From Mesostigma viride (Eukaryota; Streptophyta; Mesostigmatophyceae; Mesostigmatales; Mesostigmataceae), in assembly GCA_009746045.1 (NCBI GenBank), contig RPFO01000629.1:778801-842800 (forward strand): 64,000 nt of DNA. The letters are read 5' to 3'. This document shows, in pieces, positions 1-10,900 of this stretch. The position numbers and the translations under genes are program-made. Numbering within the stretch: position 1 is the first letter of the stretch; every line of letters starts with the position of its first letter. The notes beneath the pieces were generated by a model. The model saw only the letters and a program-made list of their open reading frames with translations, was not told where the DNA came from and did not search any database.

Positions 1-1463
1 CGGCGGCGGGGCACTGATGACCGGCAGGTGCCGGGCCGCCAGCAACGGGGCATGGGCCGCAAAGCCCGCAAACTGAAAAATGGTGGCGTTGGGGGCACCC
101 TTGTCCAGCTGGTCGACGTCCGCCCGGGCGTCCAGGGCCGACAGGTACTCCAGTCGGCACCGATTGCGCGCGTGCTCGGCGTCCCGCGTCCAGTCCTCAG
201 GATCTAGCTCCTCGGCCCCGGGCGTAGGGCAGACCAGTCAGGGTGGGCCACTGGGGCGCGGCGCGCGGGGACGTGGAACCGGAGCCGAATGGTCGCGCGC
301 ACCAACCGGTGGTCAGAGCACACCGTGGGCGTGTCAAACACTTGGGTGTCCAGAACCGACGTGCACCTGGGCTGCCGTACCACCACGTAGTCCAGAGAGG
401 CCTGACGGCCGTTAGGGCCACGAAAAGTGACCAAGTCCTGTGAGGGACATTGGAAGTGGCAGTTGACAGCAACCATCCCGCTATCCCGCAAAAAGGCAGA
501 AAACAGCCCGGAGTGTTGTCATTAGCAGCCGTGTCAGCAGGCGCAAAGCGACTGCCAGTGCTCAGTGCCCACGGGGAGTGTGGCATTGGCATCGAGCAGC
601 ATAACCAAAAAGTGGCGGGCTGGGGTGGCCCCCTCAAGGCTATGCAAGGCCTCGAAGAACTTCTGGCGTTCCAACTCAGGTAGACCACTCTGGGGTGCGT
701 AGCCCACCCCCACCGTGAGGTGGTGTTTAGACCGCCCCTCGACGGAGGTGAAATGTGCTACCATAATAAGGCGTGGGGTTAGAAACCGCGTGCTGAGGCT
801 AGCAACTGCCAGCGGCGAACACAAAAGACCAACACCACCTTGCATGGCCTGGCGTACCGCTGCCTGGCAGCGAAGTAAAACCGCCAGCCACCCGCCAGGC
901 GATCAGTGCTCACCATGCCAAGTGGCACCGAGCGGCGATGCTCTTGCACGCCGGTAGAATAGACACACGATGGGCTATGCACAAGGCAACGAGCTCTTCT
1001 ACCCGGTAGCTATGGCCGTCGTCTGCTAGCAATGTGCGTGCATTGAAGGTGGCAAGGGCCAAGGATGCCTGCTGGCCCAACAGCTGGGAGAACGGTGATG
1101 GATGATATGGGGGTGGATGCAGCGGGAGGTGGGGGTGGGAATGAAACGGAGGGGGTGGAAACGGAGGGAATAGTGCTTTTCATCGCATTGATTTTGTCCT
1201 GCAAGCGTAGGATCGATGCGAGCCTCAGTGCCGCTTGCTCGGGGTATTCGGGGGTGGGGCTGATTGCACAACGCCGAGGCGTAGGTAATCTAGCACGCGT
1301 TGGGTTTTACGAATCTGACAGTTGACAGATGAGGTTGTAGCCCGAAATACCGGCCAGCACCACCATGGCTATCACCCGACGGCTAGGTCGAGGCATGGTA
1401 GTGGAACGGGACTGTTTATTAGAGGCTGTCCCCGAAGCCTGTTAGCCGCGAGCCGACGAGGAA
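1..1463 (-). mobile_element. Non-LTR retrotransposon, 5' part with AP-endonuclease (EEP) domain, cut by window edge
   Basis: On the minus strand this stretch encodes the N-terminal endonuclease/exonuclease/phosphatase domain of a LINE ORF2, the enzyme that nicks target DNA to prime reverse transcription. Seen here: a Pro-rich leader near 1,190-1,080, the motif GVQEHRRSVPL near 930, GGVGLL near 840, SLDYVVV near 400-380 and the domain-closing SDHRLV near 310-295. The reading frame switches several times (breaks near 1,080, 960-840 and 500), so this copy is decayed. The same sequence is intact in one frame at 35,554-34,982. Homology between the two copies stops at 1,463 and 35,617, which probably marks the element 5' end. 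The reverse transcriptase would lie left of base 1. Confidence 0.8.
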
Positions 1464-2238
1464 GGTCGTCTACCTACTGGCACCACCAGAGGCAGCACCC
1501 TTCTTGCTAGACACCAGTGCTCTATCCTGTGGAAGCCCCCCCGGGCTCCCCCGGGATAGAGCACTCAAGCTAGTTGTCTAGTAGATGGGGGCAATCGATT
1601 ATGGGATAGCTTAGGCATTACAGCACTTGAAATGATATCAGCGCACAGCGTTATAGTACCTTCAATTAGCTCTGGCACCTTGTGGTCATCAGCTTGCGCC
1701 TTATTAGCCGACGTCTTGACCCCACCTCACCTTTGTAGCATAAGCTATGCGTCAGCCTACCTATCTATGGTATTGCACTGGTCGTATTCAGCACCCACAG
1801 TGTTGCGCCCCGGCTGCATGCACCATGCTGTGGAGAGAGCGCTCTGTGGCCTGCCCGCTTGCGGCAGTGAGAGAAGTTGCGCCCGAGGTCCCTCCTTCTC
1901 GCTGTGTATATAGGGTTGAAGGTTCCTCTACTCCATCTGTATTGGCACCCACGTGACGCAGTCACGTGCTTTATCAATGGGTTCCACCTACCTGACATGA
2001 TGATGTAGGATCCATGTCTATACTGAGGGTTGCGTGATGTTGACGATTGATGTATGGGCTAGCAACAGATGGCCTAGCCACCTGCATGGCCTCCGTATAG
2101 CACCGTGGATGACTCAGCATAGACTACCGGGCCTACGTACCTTCAGTGTTCAGCCTATGCGCTCGCCTGTCTACCCCACACACTTCAGTCTCCAATTTCA
2201 CTGTACGTGCCAGACATGCAATGTTTAAGTGAGACAAC
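1464..2238. other. Gene-free interval with hairpins
   Basis: No convincing gene. It contains an imperfect inverted repeat at 1,506-1,587 (an 11-bp stem GTGCTCTATCC pairing with GGATAGAGCAC, plus an outer CTAGACA/TGTCTAG stem, around a C-rich loop) and a near-perfect palindrome CACGTGACGCAGTCACGTG at 1,950-1,968. The same palindrome recurs at 2,580-2,598. Confidence 0.5.
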
Positions 2239-2760
2239 AATTAATTAATTAATTAATTAATTAATTAATTAATTAATTAATTAATTAATTAGGAACATGA
2301 CTCCGTTGGGAGTATCTGTAGCACATAGCCCTTGAGAAGGGGCATGGCCTATAATACATTCTACGGGCTACTTCCTGCAAGGGTGGGAATGTAAACAATT
2401 ACACTTGCTCTAGGTGCACTAGGGCACCTGCACCACCCAGAGTCTCGGGCAACTCCCAGCTAAGGGGAGCCCGAATAGGTGGGGAAGATCATCATGGCTA
2501 TACAAGCTGGTTGTCTCCTTGATACAAGAGCTCATCATCCATTCCATCCCATGTTCCCCTCCCACTGAGGACTTATGCTCACGTGACGCAGTCACGTGTC
2601 TATTAATTACTTAATTAATACAAGAGCTAGGGCATGGCTTCTCGACAGAGAGCATCTCTCTGCATAGGCATAGCATGGCTATATTCTTAATGCAACATCC
2701 ATGCATGGGGGTCCCATTATATAGGCATGGCTTGGCTAAATTCTGAAGGCAACATCCATG
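2239..2760 (-). mobile_element. Retroelement 3' UTR copy with hairpin and (TTAA)n tail
   Basis: Read on the minus strand, this is the 3' untranslated region of the same element group as 34,200-34,660 (+) and 34,970-34,684 (-). The shared landmarks come in the same order: CATGGATGTTGC-type repeats, AGAGAGATGCTCTCTG, a stretch with ATGATGATCTTCC, and the terminal hairpin ACTCCCAACGGAGT (2,313-2,300). It ends in a (TTAA)n tail at 2,291-2,239. An insert of about 100 bp (2,530-2,625) carries the CACGTGAC palindrome and is flanked by AGCTCTTGTAT-type repeats, which suggests a nested insertion. Confidence 0.65.
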
Positions 2761-3060
2761 GGGGCCAGCAGCTCACGGACACGAAATGGCTGACGGCGGT
2801 ATGGCTGACGGCGGAGCTCAGATCTTTTGCGTCTGAGCCCCAATTTCGGTCAGACCACTTGCATTCGATGCGCTTTTTTGAGACTCACACGCCTGAGTAT
2901 AATCGGTTACGGCTGAAACGCAGTATTGCCAAAGTTACGCACGTGACAAGCAGCTATGACGACCCCAAAAGCAAAACGGGGTTTGGAATGAAAGGAGCTT
3001 GCCGGCTCCCAGCCCAACCCACTCGCCATCGTCCTTGCCCAGCCGTCTGGGCCTGCCAAC

Positions 3061-4344
3061 CCATGCACCGCCAGCAAACCTATCGCCCAGCGCCTCGCCC
3101 GAGCCCAAGAAACCCTGCCACGAACCCAAATGGTGAAAGTACCTACCAGATTACGAACGTTTTTCTTTCACCAACTGCATGGCTGGCATTGACCAAAGAC
3201 GAATGCGCCGAAATAGTGCGTTTCTTATCACAGGAACGCAAGCTCCATGGGGCCGTAGGGCCCATCATCCCCGCCGACGACCTGGAGGCGTTCCTTGCCA
3301 GGCCAGAGCTCAACCACCGCATCGCCATCATGTGCAGCTACTTCCAGCTACCTATGGACAAAATTGTCGCCAGGATCCGCACCCCAGCCCAGCCTGCGCG
3401 GCCGACGTACAGCCACATCGGCTTCCTCCCTCTGCAAGGATGACATCCGAGCAGTGCTGGAGGAGCACGTGACCTGGCCGTTGGCCGAGAAGCTGACCTC
3501 GCTGAACACGACGCTCAACACCGTCGGTGGAGGCCCGGGTCTACAATGTGGAAACCAAGGTCGTCCACAAGCTCTGGACAACCCCACTATCACGGCGCTG
3601 CACACCGCGGCGCAGGCATCTGAAACGCACGCTGCACTTGTCTCTCGCCTCAACCAGGTGGAGGGCAAGTGCGGCGTGCTTGAAGCCATCACCGCTCACA
3701 CCGTCCACCGAGGTCCTGGCCTCACAGGTCCCAAAGATAGCGGAGCAGACGGCCACCATCGCATCCCAGCCACCCCGGCTGGATGCTGGCCAGCGACCTC
3801 CCGCCCCTCTAGCTCCTATGCGGACCTGTTGCGGTCAGCGACCGCCTCCACCACCGACGCCATCGCCACGAAGCTCCAGGAGCTGGAGGACCACCGCCAG
3901 GCCAACCAACAGGAGGCCACCGACCGCGCCCGCCGCGAGTGCCGAGTGGTGCTGCGTCGTTTACCCCAGAAGCCAGGTGAGACGTCAACCTCCCTTGCCG
4001 ACGAGCTCAAGGACCAGCTCCTTACCCTCATGGGCCTGGTAGGTGAGGTAGAACTGCATGGGTGTCACCGCCTTCCCCACTCACGGGACAAGGCGGCTCC
4101 CCCACCAGTTCTGCTCACCTTCCCCTCCCGTGAGGACAAGCAGCGGTTCCTCTCTCGTCGCAAGCGGTTGCACGACCTCACCTGGACGCTGGACGACGAC
4201 CTGACCCCCGCTCAGCAGCAGCAGCGACGCGACCTGTGGCCGGAGTACCTCCGCCACAAGCAGGACCCCCAGAAGCCCAAGGTGTACTGGAGGGGCAGGG
4301 ACCTGATGATCAACCACAAGATGTGGACGCCCCCCGCGGGCTAG
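3061..4344 (+). pseudogene. Retroelement ORF1 protein (RNA-binding/chaperone type), one frameshift
   Basis: Frame one runs to about 3,440 (…IGFLPLQG stop) and coding continues in another frame from about 3,420 (CKDDIRAVLEEHV) to the stop at 4,344, so one frameshift lies near 3,420-3,440. The C-terminal half looks like the ORF1p RRM/CTD layout of LINE elements. It has a coiled-coil-like Gln/Glu stretch (ELEDHRQANQQEATDRARRE), then VVLRRLPQ, HRLPHSRDKAAPPPVLLTF, LDDDLTPAQQQQRRDLWPEY and VYWRGRDLMI. Such proteins bind element RNA and help target-primed reverse transcription; that role is inferred from the family. Related ORF1s lie at 6,266-4,928 (-), 25,778-26,790 (+) and 33,780-34,198 (+). Confidence 0.65.
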
Positions 4345-4639
4345 ACTAGCTAATAGCCCTAGCTTGTATCCATTGGTAGTCACTGCCGCCACGGCAGCCA
4401 TGCTTAGAACGTTTGCCTAGCCGTGCCAACATACCTAGTCACGTGCCCCGCTAACGCACGGTACACAACCAGCCATGTAGCCTTAGCTTAGTCCTTGTTG
4501 TACAGCCATGCTACGTCTTGGCTATGATCCGTTTACTCGCCCACGCTCCATGTTATGCCATGCTCGATCACATGGGTCTTATTGCACCTGGACAGATTGC
4601 CGGATCGTTAGCGTGTCCGTTTAGCTAACGTGCCCGAAT

Positions 4640-4682
4640 GCAGCTGCAGCTGCAGCTGCAGGCATGCCACATGTGGCATGCC
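4640..4682. repeat. (CAGCTG)n plus 22-bp perfect palindrome
   Basis: Tandem GCAGCT units are followed at 4,661-4,682 by a palindrome that reads identically on both strands (half-site GGCATGCCACA). It lies in the 3' UTR of copy A and could extrude as a cruciform or form an RNA stem. Confidence 0.85.
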
Positions 4683-4805
4683 TTTGGCATGAAGGAGACT
4701 GGGGGTCTCTGCCCTTTCTCCTGTTGTGCACACACAGGGATTAAAAGCACTTCGGTGCTCCGTGACTCCCCAACGGGAGCACGAGTTTAATTAATTAATT
4801 AATTA

Positions 4806-6420
4806 ATGGGGGGCATTATGGGCGCACATGCGCGTGGGCCACATGCTAGGCAAAGCCTGACTAATCTACACTACTGGTATATATTTCCTAGTCTGAGGTG
4901 GCAGGAGGGGGCTGCCAGGGCTTGTGGTCAACGTGGATGCATGACCGCCCCCCTAGCTCCAGTATACCGGCTTCCCCCTTGCGCTCTGCATGCCAGAGCT
5001 GAAGGTAGGTCGGCCATAGCTCGCGTCGCCGCTGTTGCTGGGCCGGCCAGGGTCAAGTCGTCGTCCAGCGTGAAGCGAGTCTCCGAGAGCTTCTTGCGGC
5101 ATTTAAGGAACGCCGGCTTGTCCGCCATGTACTTAAAGGTGAGGAGCACGGGTGCCGGGCCAGCCTTACCCCGCGCGCGGGTGAGGCGGACAGCCGACAT
5201 CCGCAGCTCACCAGTGAGTTGCATGGGGGCAAAAATGGCGTGCTAAAATGCCTCGAGAAGGCTCGTGGAGGTCTCACCTGCCGGCTGGTCGAAGTGCTTG
5301 ACGATGACATTGTGGCTGCGCTTGGTGATGTCGGCCTCCTCGCGAAGGTCGAGGGCTTGTTGCTTGAGTTGTGCCGCGATGGTGGAGGTGGTGGAGGTGG
5401 TGTGATGCTTAAGCAAGCTAGTCCGCCCAGGTGGAGGGAACATCGCCGGCCGGGCCAGCAGGTGCTGGCTGGGCGGCGATGTCCTTCACCGCCTGGGCGG
5501 TGAGGCCGGCGGTGTCATGCAAGCACTCAAGGGCGGCCGGTGGCGGTGGCTTGAAGGCGTTGGTCGAGGTCGAGGAGCTGGGCTTTGATGTCGGCAGTGG
5601 AGGCGGAAATGGCAGTGGAGGTGGAGGCGGCGGTGGTGGAAATGTGAGGAAGTTCAGTAGCCAGCGTGCCACCCATTGCTGCTGCGTCGGCAGCAAGGGG
5701 GGTCACGTGCTGCTGAAAGGCTTCCGTAAGGATGGAGCGAAGTGTGGGGACGGAGATGGATGGAGCCCAGATCTCGCCGTCAGAGCGCTGGAGAAGGGAG
5801 TTGAGGATGGTGTGCTGGAGTTGGGGGCGAGGGCACCCGAACAGCAGGCTGATGTTGTTCCAGCGGCGGCCGTCCGGGAGGAGGAGGCGATTGTTGTCGT
5901 GGAGATGGAGGCACAGGTCGTAAAGCGAGGCGTAGTCCCCGAAGAGGATGCAATTTGGATAGCATCGCTCGGAGACATGTTGGTCCAGTCGTGAACATCG
6001 ACCTGGAAAGGTTGGGGCCGAAAGCGCGGTTCTGAGGGGCGTGAAGATTCTCCTGTTTTGTCGGCTGAGCGGGTGCGTTTCGGGTCAGGCGATGCCGATG
6101 GCGAGGCATTGAGCCCGGGAGGTATCTGGGCGACCACCAGTGCACGACTAGTGCCACCGCTGCCTGCCGGACCTGAGGGCGAAGCTGCAGCCTGAGCTGC
6201 AGACGTATTTTCAGGACCGAGCGCATCCGCTAAACTGCGTTGCGTCAAGGGGCGTTTGCTCGTCATATAGTGCGTTTTAGATTCAGAAAATTATATCAGC
6301 ATGTGCGTCTTAGAAAGACAAAGCGATAGTGATATTCACGGCTAAATTCGGTGCTCAAACGTGAAAGTTATGAGCTCCGCCGCCAGCCATGGCTACCTCG
6401 TGGCTCGTGGCTCGTATCGT
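4806..6420 (-). mobile_element. ORF1-type retroelement (copy B), opposite orientation
   Basis: The 5' end is near 6,420 and the 3' end at 4,806, where its tail merges with the (TTAA)n tail of copy A. ORF1 begins at ATG 6,266 (MTSKRPLTQRSLADALG). One frame is kept to about 5,960 (MSPSDAI), then coding shifts frame. Conserved ORF1 segments such as LFGDYASL, LCLHLH, SDGEIWAP and LRSILTEAFQQHV match copy C. The C-terminal block (PAPVLLTFKYMADKPAFL, FTLDDDLT) lies at 5,170-5,030. Several frameshifts show decay. The 3' UTR (4,900-4,806) matches 34,200-34,265 on the other strand. Confidence 0.7.
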
Positions 6421-6474
6421 TGTTGAGACAACAATATGCCCCCGCTATGCCACCCACGCATACCCGTGGTTATG

Positions 6475-6755
6475 CCAGGCTGTCTTGGTGAGTAGTTTAG
6501 ATTGCCGGCCGTAGCTGGCCTCCGGGCATGATCGAGGGAAGACGGGTGTCTCTGCCCCCTTCCCAGTGTGCAACATACAGGGATGAAAAGCACTCCGTAT
6601 TATTGTGCTTGGACATGACTCCCCAGCGGGAGCGTGCTTAAAATTAAATATTAATATTATGTGCACTAAAACAACTGGTGTGTCATGGAGACATAGTGAC
6701 TGACCAACGGGAGCACGAGTCTAATTAATTAATTAATTAATCAATTAATTAATAG
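6475..6755 (+). mobile_element. Retroelement 3' UTR fragments with (TTAA)n tail
   Basis: Two pieces related to the 3' end of copy A. At 6,530-6,650 'gtgtctctgcccc', a CAGGGAT-AAAAGCAC block and ACTCCCCAGCGGGAG recur. At 6,695-6,718 CCAACGGGAGCACGAGT is followed by TTAATTAA repeats (6,720-6,755). No coding sequence. Confidence 0.6.
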
Positions 6756-6766
6756 TGACTGACCGC

Positions 6767-7300
6767 AATATATATCGTAATATGTTCGTGGCTGAGCGCG
6801 ACAAGTTTGCCTCCTACGGCAATGTGGGGCCCCACCGGGTCATCCCCTTTGTCCTTGAGGAGTTCGGGGCCATGGGCCCCAAGACAGCGGAGTTTTTCCA
6901 CGAGTGCTGCCAGCGCCGTGAAGACCGCCTCGACCTCGAGGGTCAGACCGCCCCGTGGTCGGCCCGCACGTGGTCCTCGTATTGGCGGCAGCGTCTGTCA
7001 CTCGCCCTCACTCGCACCGTGGCTGATGTGTTATTCCGCCGCACCCGGGCCGACTTTGTCGCGACCCACGCGGTCTAGATTCCTTCCAGGCCTGCATGGT
7101 GGGCCGGCAGCGCTGTTGCTGCGTGTAGTTTTGTGATGTATAGTTAGTTGTACCTTGTGCCGCTGGCGTGATCCTTGGATGTCTGTGTCAGATTACTATT
7201 AATTTCTTCAGGGTTATTCTCCCAGTCATCGGTTTTTTCCTTATGTTGCATGCCTATCTCACCTCCGTAATCTATCATTCTCAATGAATATATATCGTAA
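6767..7300 (+). mobile_element. 5'-truncated LINE (restriction-like endonuclease type) with 14-bp target-site duplication
   Basis: AATATATATCGTAA occurs at 6,767-6,780 and again at 7,287-7,300, bracketing a 506-bp insert. The insert encodes about 95 C-terminal residues of the ORF found complete at 59,248-62,488: VGPHRVIPFVLEEFGAMGP, then RREDRLDLEG and SARTWSSYWRQRLSLALTR, with stop at 7,076-7,078. About 200 bp of 3' UTR follows. This is a classic 5'-truncated insertion made by target-primed reverse transcription. The ATG at 6,755 lies outside the insert and is probably irrelevant. Confidence 0.85.
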
Positions 7301-7984
7301 ATTACATGCAAGGCGAGAAATCAGTTATATAAAAACCACTCACTTAGCACTGTCACATATAACTTCCGTTTCCTAGCGTATACTAGCGTTGCAATAACCC
7401 CTTCTAGTGAAGCTGTGTTATGTCCCTATATACAAAGCCCACGTTGCAGGTATGTGTGGTGCATGGGTACTGAATGCTCCAGGGGTTGCTGTGTGGTCTA
7501 GGATGACAACATGCGTAAAAATTGGCTACCTTCTTACAGCTGGTAGTAAGACATGGCCCATCAGCTCCAAGCTCAAAACTTGTATGGTGTTAATACTTGC
7601 ATGCTCAAGGCCATGACGCCTGGAGCGCAGTACAGGATATGGTACAACAATGATGATCTCTCCAGCAACAGCCAGAAACACAGATGTCCTGTTAGATACA
7701 TCGGATGGAGTGCGCACCCAATTGACTGGTGATGGGTTTGGCTCAGTGACTGCAATTTGCCTCGTTCACATCTCGCAGAATGCCTTGTTCACCAAGTAGC
7801 AGCATGCCGTATAGCATCACCCACAAAGAGCTGCATCAGCCCGCAGCTTCCTTGGGCCCAGGTCATGGGACCCAGCGCATCGACAACATGTTCTGCATGG
7901 AAACACCAGCGGGGTCACCTGCGGTTGCAGGTGAGAGCTGCCAGTAATCCCCGACATCCACAGGTGAGGCATGATGGATGGGCC
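7301..7984. other. Gene-free interval 3' of the GGCT gene
   Basis: No coding signal recognised. This is the 3' flank of the minus-strand gamma-glutamylcyclotransferase gene and probably includes its 3' UTR near 7,985. Confidence 0.5.
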
Positions 7985-10900
7985 TCATGCCTCCGCACCC
8001 GCATCGAACTGCTGCTGCAGCCACTCGCGTGTGGAGCCGACAAAGCAACAACCTGCAGGCCGCTGCGGCCGACCCACGTAACAGGCCGCGTCTTCGTGCC
8101 GGTACAAGGGCAGGCAAGGTAGCTGCGCCATCAGGTGGGTGTTGTGGCCCCCCTCAAAGTAGGCGTAGCAGCAGGTGACCGGCGTGGCTTGCACGCCGTC
8201 CACCCCTTGCTCCTCACACAAGTGCCGGCAAAACGCCTCACCCACCTTGGAGTGTGGCTGGAATTTCACCACGTCCACCGTCTTTCGGCTGTAATAGCCC
8301 ATCTGCAGGCCACTCACCCAGCAACGTGCACAGCAGGCGGGCAAGAGTCGGCAGAAGAGCATCAGTTGTGCCGTTTTGGGCATAGACTACAAGAATGTAT
8401 CAGATATTGACCCTGACGACTATACCTCACCCCGGTAAGGACATGACCCTACATATAGCTAGCATGTGAGCTGTAATCGGAAGCTTTGCCAAATGAGTTT
8501 GAAACGGTCTAATTTGCCACCTATCACCGCTCGCAGTGACCCCTCCCTTGCCACCCACCAATGGTTACCCCCCATCAGCGCTTCCCACCCATCCCTGCTC
8601 ACCGTGACCCCTTCCTTCACATCAAACGCGGCCAGCGCCACGTCATCCACCGCGTAGAGCTCCCCAAACACGCAGCGACCTGCGAGGATGGTGATGGCAA
8701 CATGAATGAGGGGCAGGGACGGGGACCATCGTGGGCACGAGAGGGGCAGAAGGGGGGATGGAGACAGACACGCAAGGGGCAGTGCCAGCGTCACACACAC
8801 CGGGGGTAGGGGCGGGTGGTAAGGCACGGCGTTCCACCGCATCGCACACAGGGTCATGTCCCCAGCCACTGCGCGGGTGGTGAGGAACCCATGCCCAGAA
8901 TACACAGCAGACGCGCTGACTGGCAAACCATCAAGTGTAGTAACCCTACACGAAATCAAGTGTGCTGACATGAAAACCATCAAGCCAATCAACTCATGTA
9001 CCTCGGCATGCAAACCTTGTTCCTGACCCATAAGATCAGGGGAAGAACTTGTCACCCAACTAACATGTAGCTGGTCCTCCGTGTTATCTACCGCCTGATG
9101 TATACCCTATTCCACTTGCCATAGAATCAAGATAAAAACCGTAACGAGCGACTCGTTCGTTCAGGGTACTCCTCATCTCGTTTATCTTTGCGCCCCCCCA
9201 CTTGCTCGCCATAGAGCACGCCACCGCATGCCAAGGCAAGTACGCGGCTATTGGCAAGGCAAGTACGCACCTCTTGACGGCAGGTCGAGCAGAAAGGGCA
9301 CCTGGAAAGGGCCTGGCACCACCAGCGGGTACTTCTCCTTGGTTTGGCCTGTCCCCAGGAAGAAAGCACCCCCCCGGTCCAGCGCCTCCTGCACCAGTGT
9401 GTAATTGTAGAAGCCCTGCCCGTGTGGGTGGGTGGGTTGGTTTTGTTGAGTATTGGGGGCGGGTACAAGGGCAGGTGCGGGGTGGGCCCGGACAAGCGGC
9501 GCGGTGACAGCACACAGAGGAGACGCAGGGCAGGAGGTGAGGGGGCGCTGTGGGTGTGGGCAAAGCCGTTGGTGAGACCCTGGGGCAGGGGTGGGCAGAT
9601 GGGGCCTTCCCTGGGGCCGGAGGCGTGGGCGCAAGCCTGAGCATTGGGCAGCATGCTGAAGGTGGCAGTGGGCGGCAACCTCGCGGCACCATGTGTGGGG
9701 AATATACCAGCATGTGTAGGGGATAGGGGGTTGGGACTGTGTCGCGGGTTGAGCATGTACGTATAAGCATGCCTTGGAGCACAGTGGGGGTGGATACCAC
9801 GGTGCTGGCTGTCTGGGGGGAGGAAGGGAGGGGAGGGGGGGCCATGGTGAGTAGATAGGAAAGAGGTTAATTAGTGGGCGGGCGGGCGGGCAGGCGGGCG
9901 GACGGGCGAGCGGGGGTGGGCGGGCGGGCGGGCGGGCGGGCGGGCGGGCGGGGGGCGGGCGGGCGGGCGGGCGGCTGGCGGGCGGGCGAGCGGGCGGGCG
10001 GGCGGGCGGGCGGGCGGGCGGGCGGGCGGCGGGGCGGGCGGGCGGGCGGGCGGGCGGGCGGCGGGGGCGGCGGGCGGGCGGGCGGGCGGGCGGCGGGCGG
10101 GCGGGCGGGCGGGCGGGCGGGCGGGCGGGCGGGCGGGCGGGCGGGCGGGCGGGCGGGCGGGCGGGCGGGCGGGGGTGGGTGGGTGGGTGGGGTGGGTGGG
10201 TGGGTGGGTGGGTGGGTGGGTGGGTGGGTGGGTGGGTGGGTGGGTGGGTGGGTGGGTGGGTGGGTGGGTGGGTGGGTGGGTGGGTGGGTGGGTGGGTGGG
10301 TGGGTGGGTGGGTGGGTGGGTGGGTGGGTGGGTGGGTGGGTGGGTGGGTGGGTGGGTGGGTGGGTGGGTGGGTGGGTGGGTGGGTGGGTGGGTGGGTGGG
10401 TGGGTGGGTGGGTGGGTGGGTGGGTGGTGGGTGGGTGGGTGGGTGGGTGGGTGGGTGGGTGGGTGGGTGGGTGGGTGGGTGGGTGGGTGGGTGGGTGGGT
10501 GGGTGGGTGGGTGGGTGGGTGGGTGGGTGGGTGGGTGGGTGGGTGGGTGGGTGGGTGGGTGGGTGGGTGGGTGGGTGGGTGGGTGGGTGGGTGGGTGGGT
10601 GGGTGGGTGGGTGGGTGGGTGGGTGGGTGGGTGGGTGGGTGGGTGGGTGGGTGGGTGGGTGGGTGGGTGGGTGGGTGGGTGGGTGGTGGTGTATGGGTGA
10701 GCGCATGGGTGAGAGGTTCCATGAAATCACGCTAGGCATTGTTTGAGAAGGCGTACACTGATGCAAGGCAGGTAACCCGATGCACGTTTCCTTCCTGAGA
10801 TGAGGAGAGGGAAAGCAACTTGGCGGTTTACAATAAATGGTTGTAACAAGTGTAGCAATCCCTGTCATCATTGTTGTAACAAGCTCAATCAGTGGTATAG

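Larger units (their letters stand above)
2765..4806 (+). mobile_element. ORF1-only retroelement (copy A)
   Basis: The 5' region (2,765-2,900) resembles the 5' regions of the copies at 6,420-6,270 (-) and 25,640-25,780 (+): 'ggctgacggcgg' followed by a gagcnc...ttt block. An ORF1-like coding region follows, then a 3' UTR of about 440 bp. It ends in hairpin CTCCC-CAAC-GGGAG (4,766-4,779), CACGAGT and a (TTAA)n tail (4,787-4,806). No reverse transcriptase is present, so it would need enzymes in trans. The 3' UTR holds (CAGCTG)n (4,640-4,661) running into a 22-bp perfect palindrome (4,661-4,682). Confidence 0.7.
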
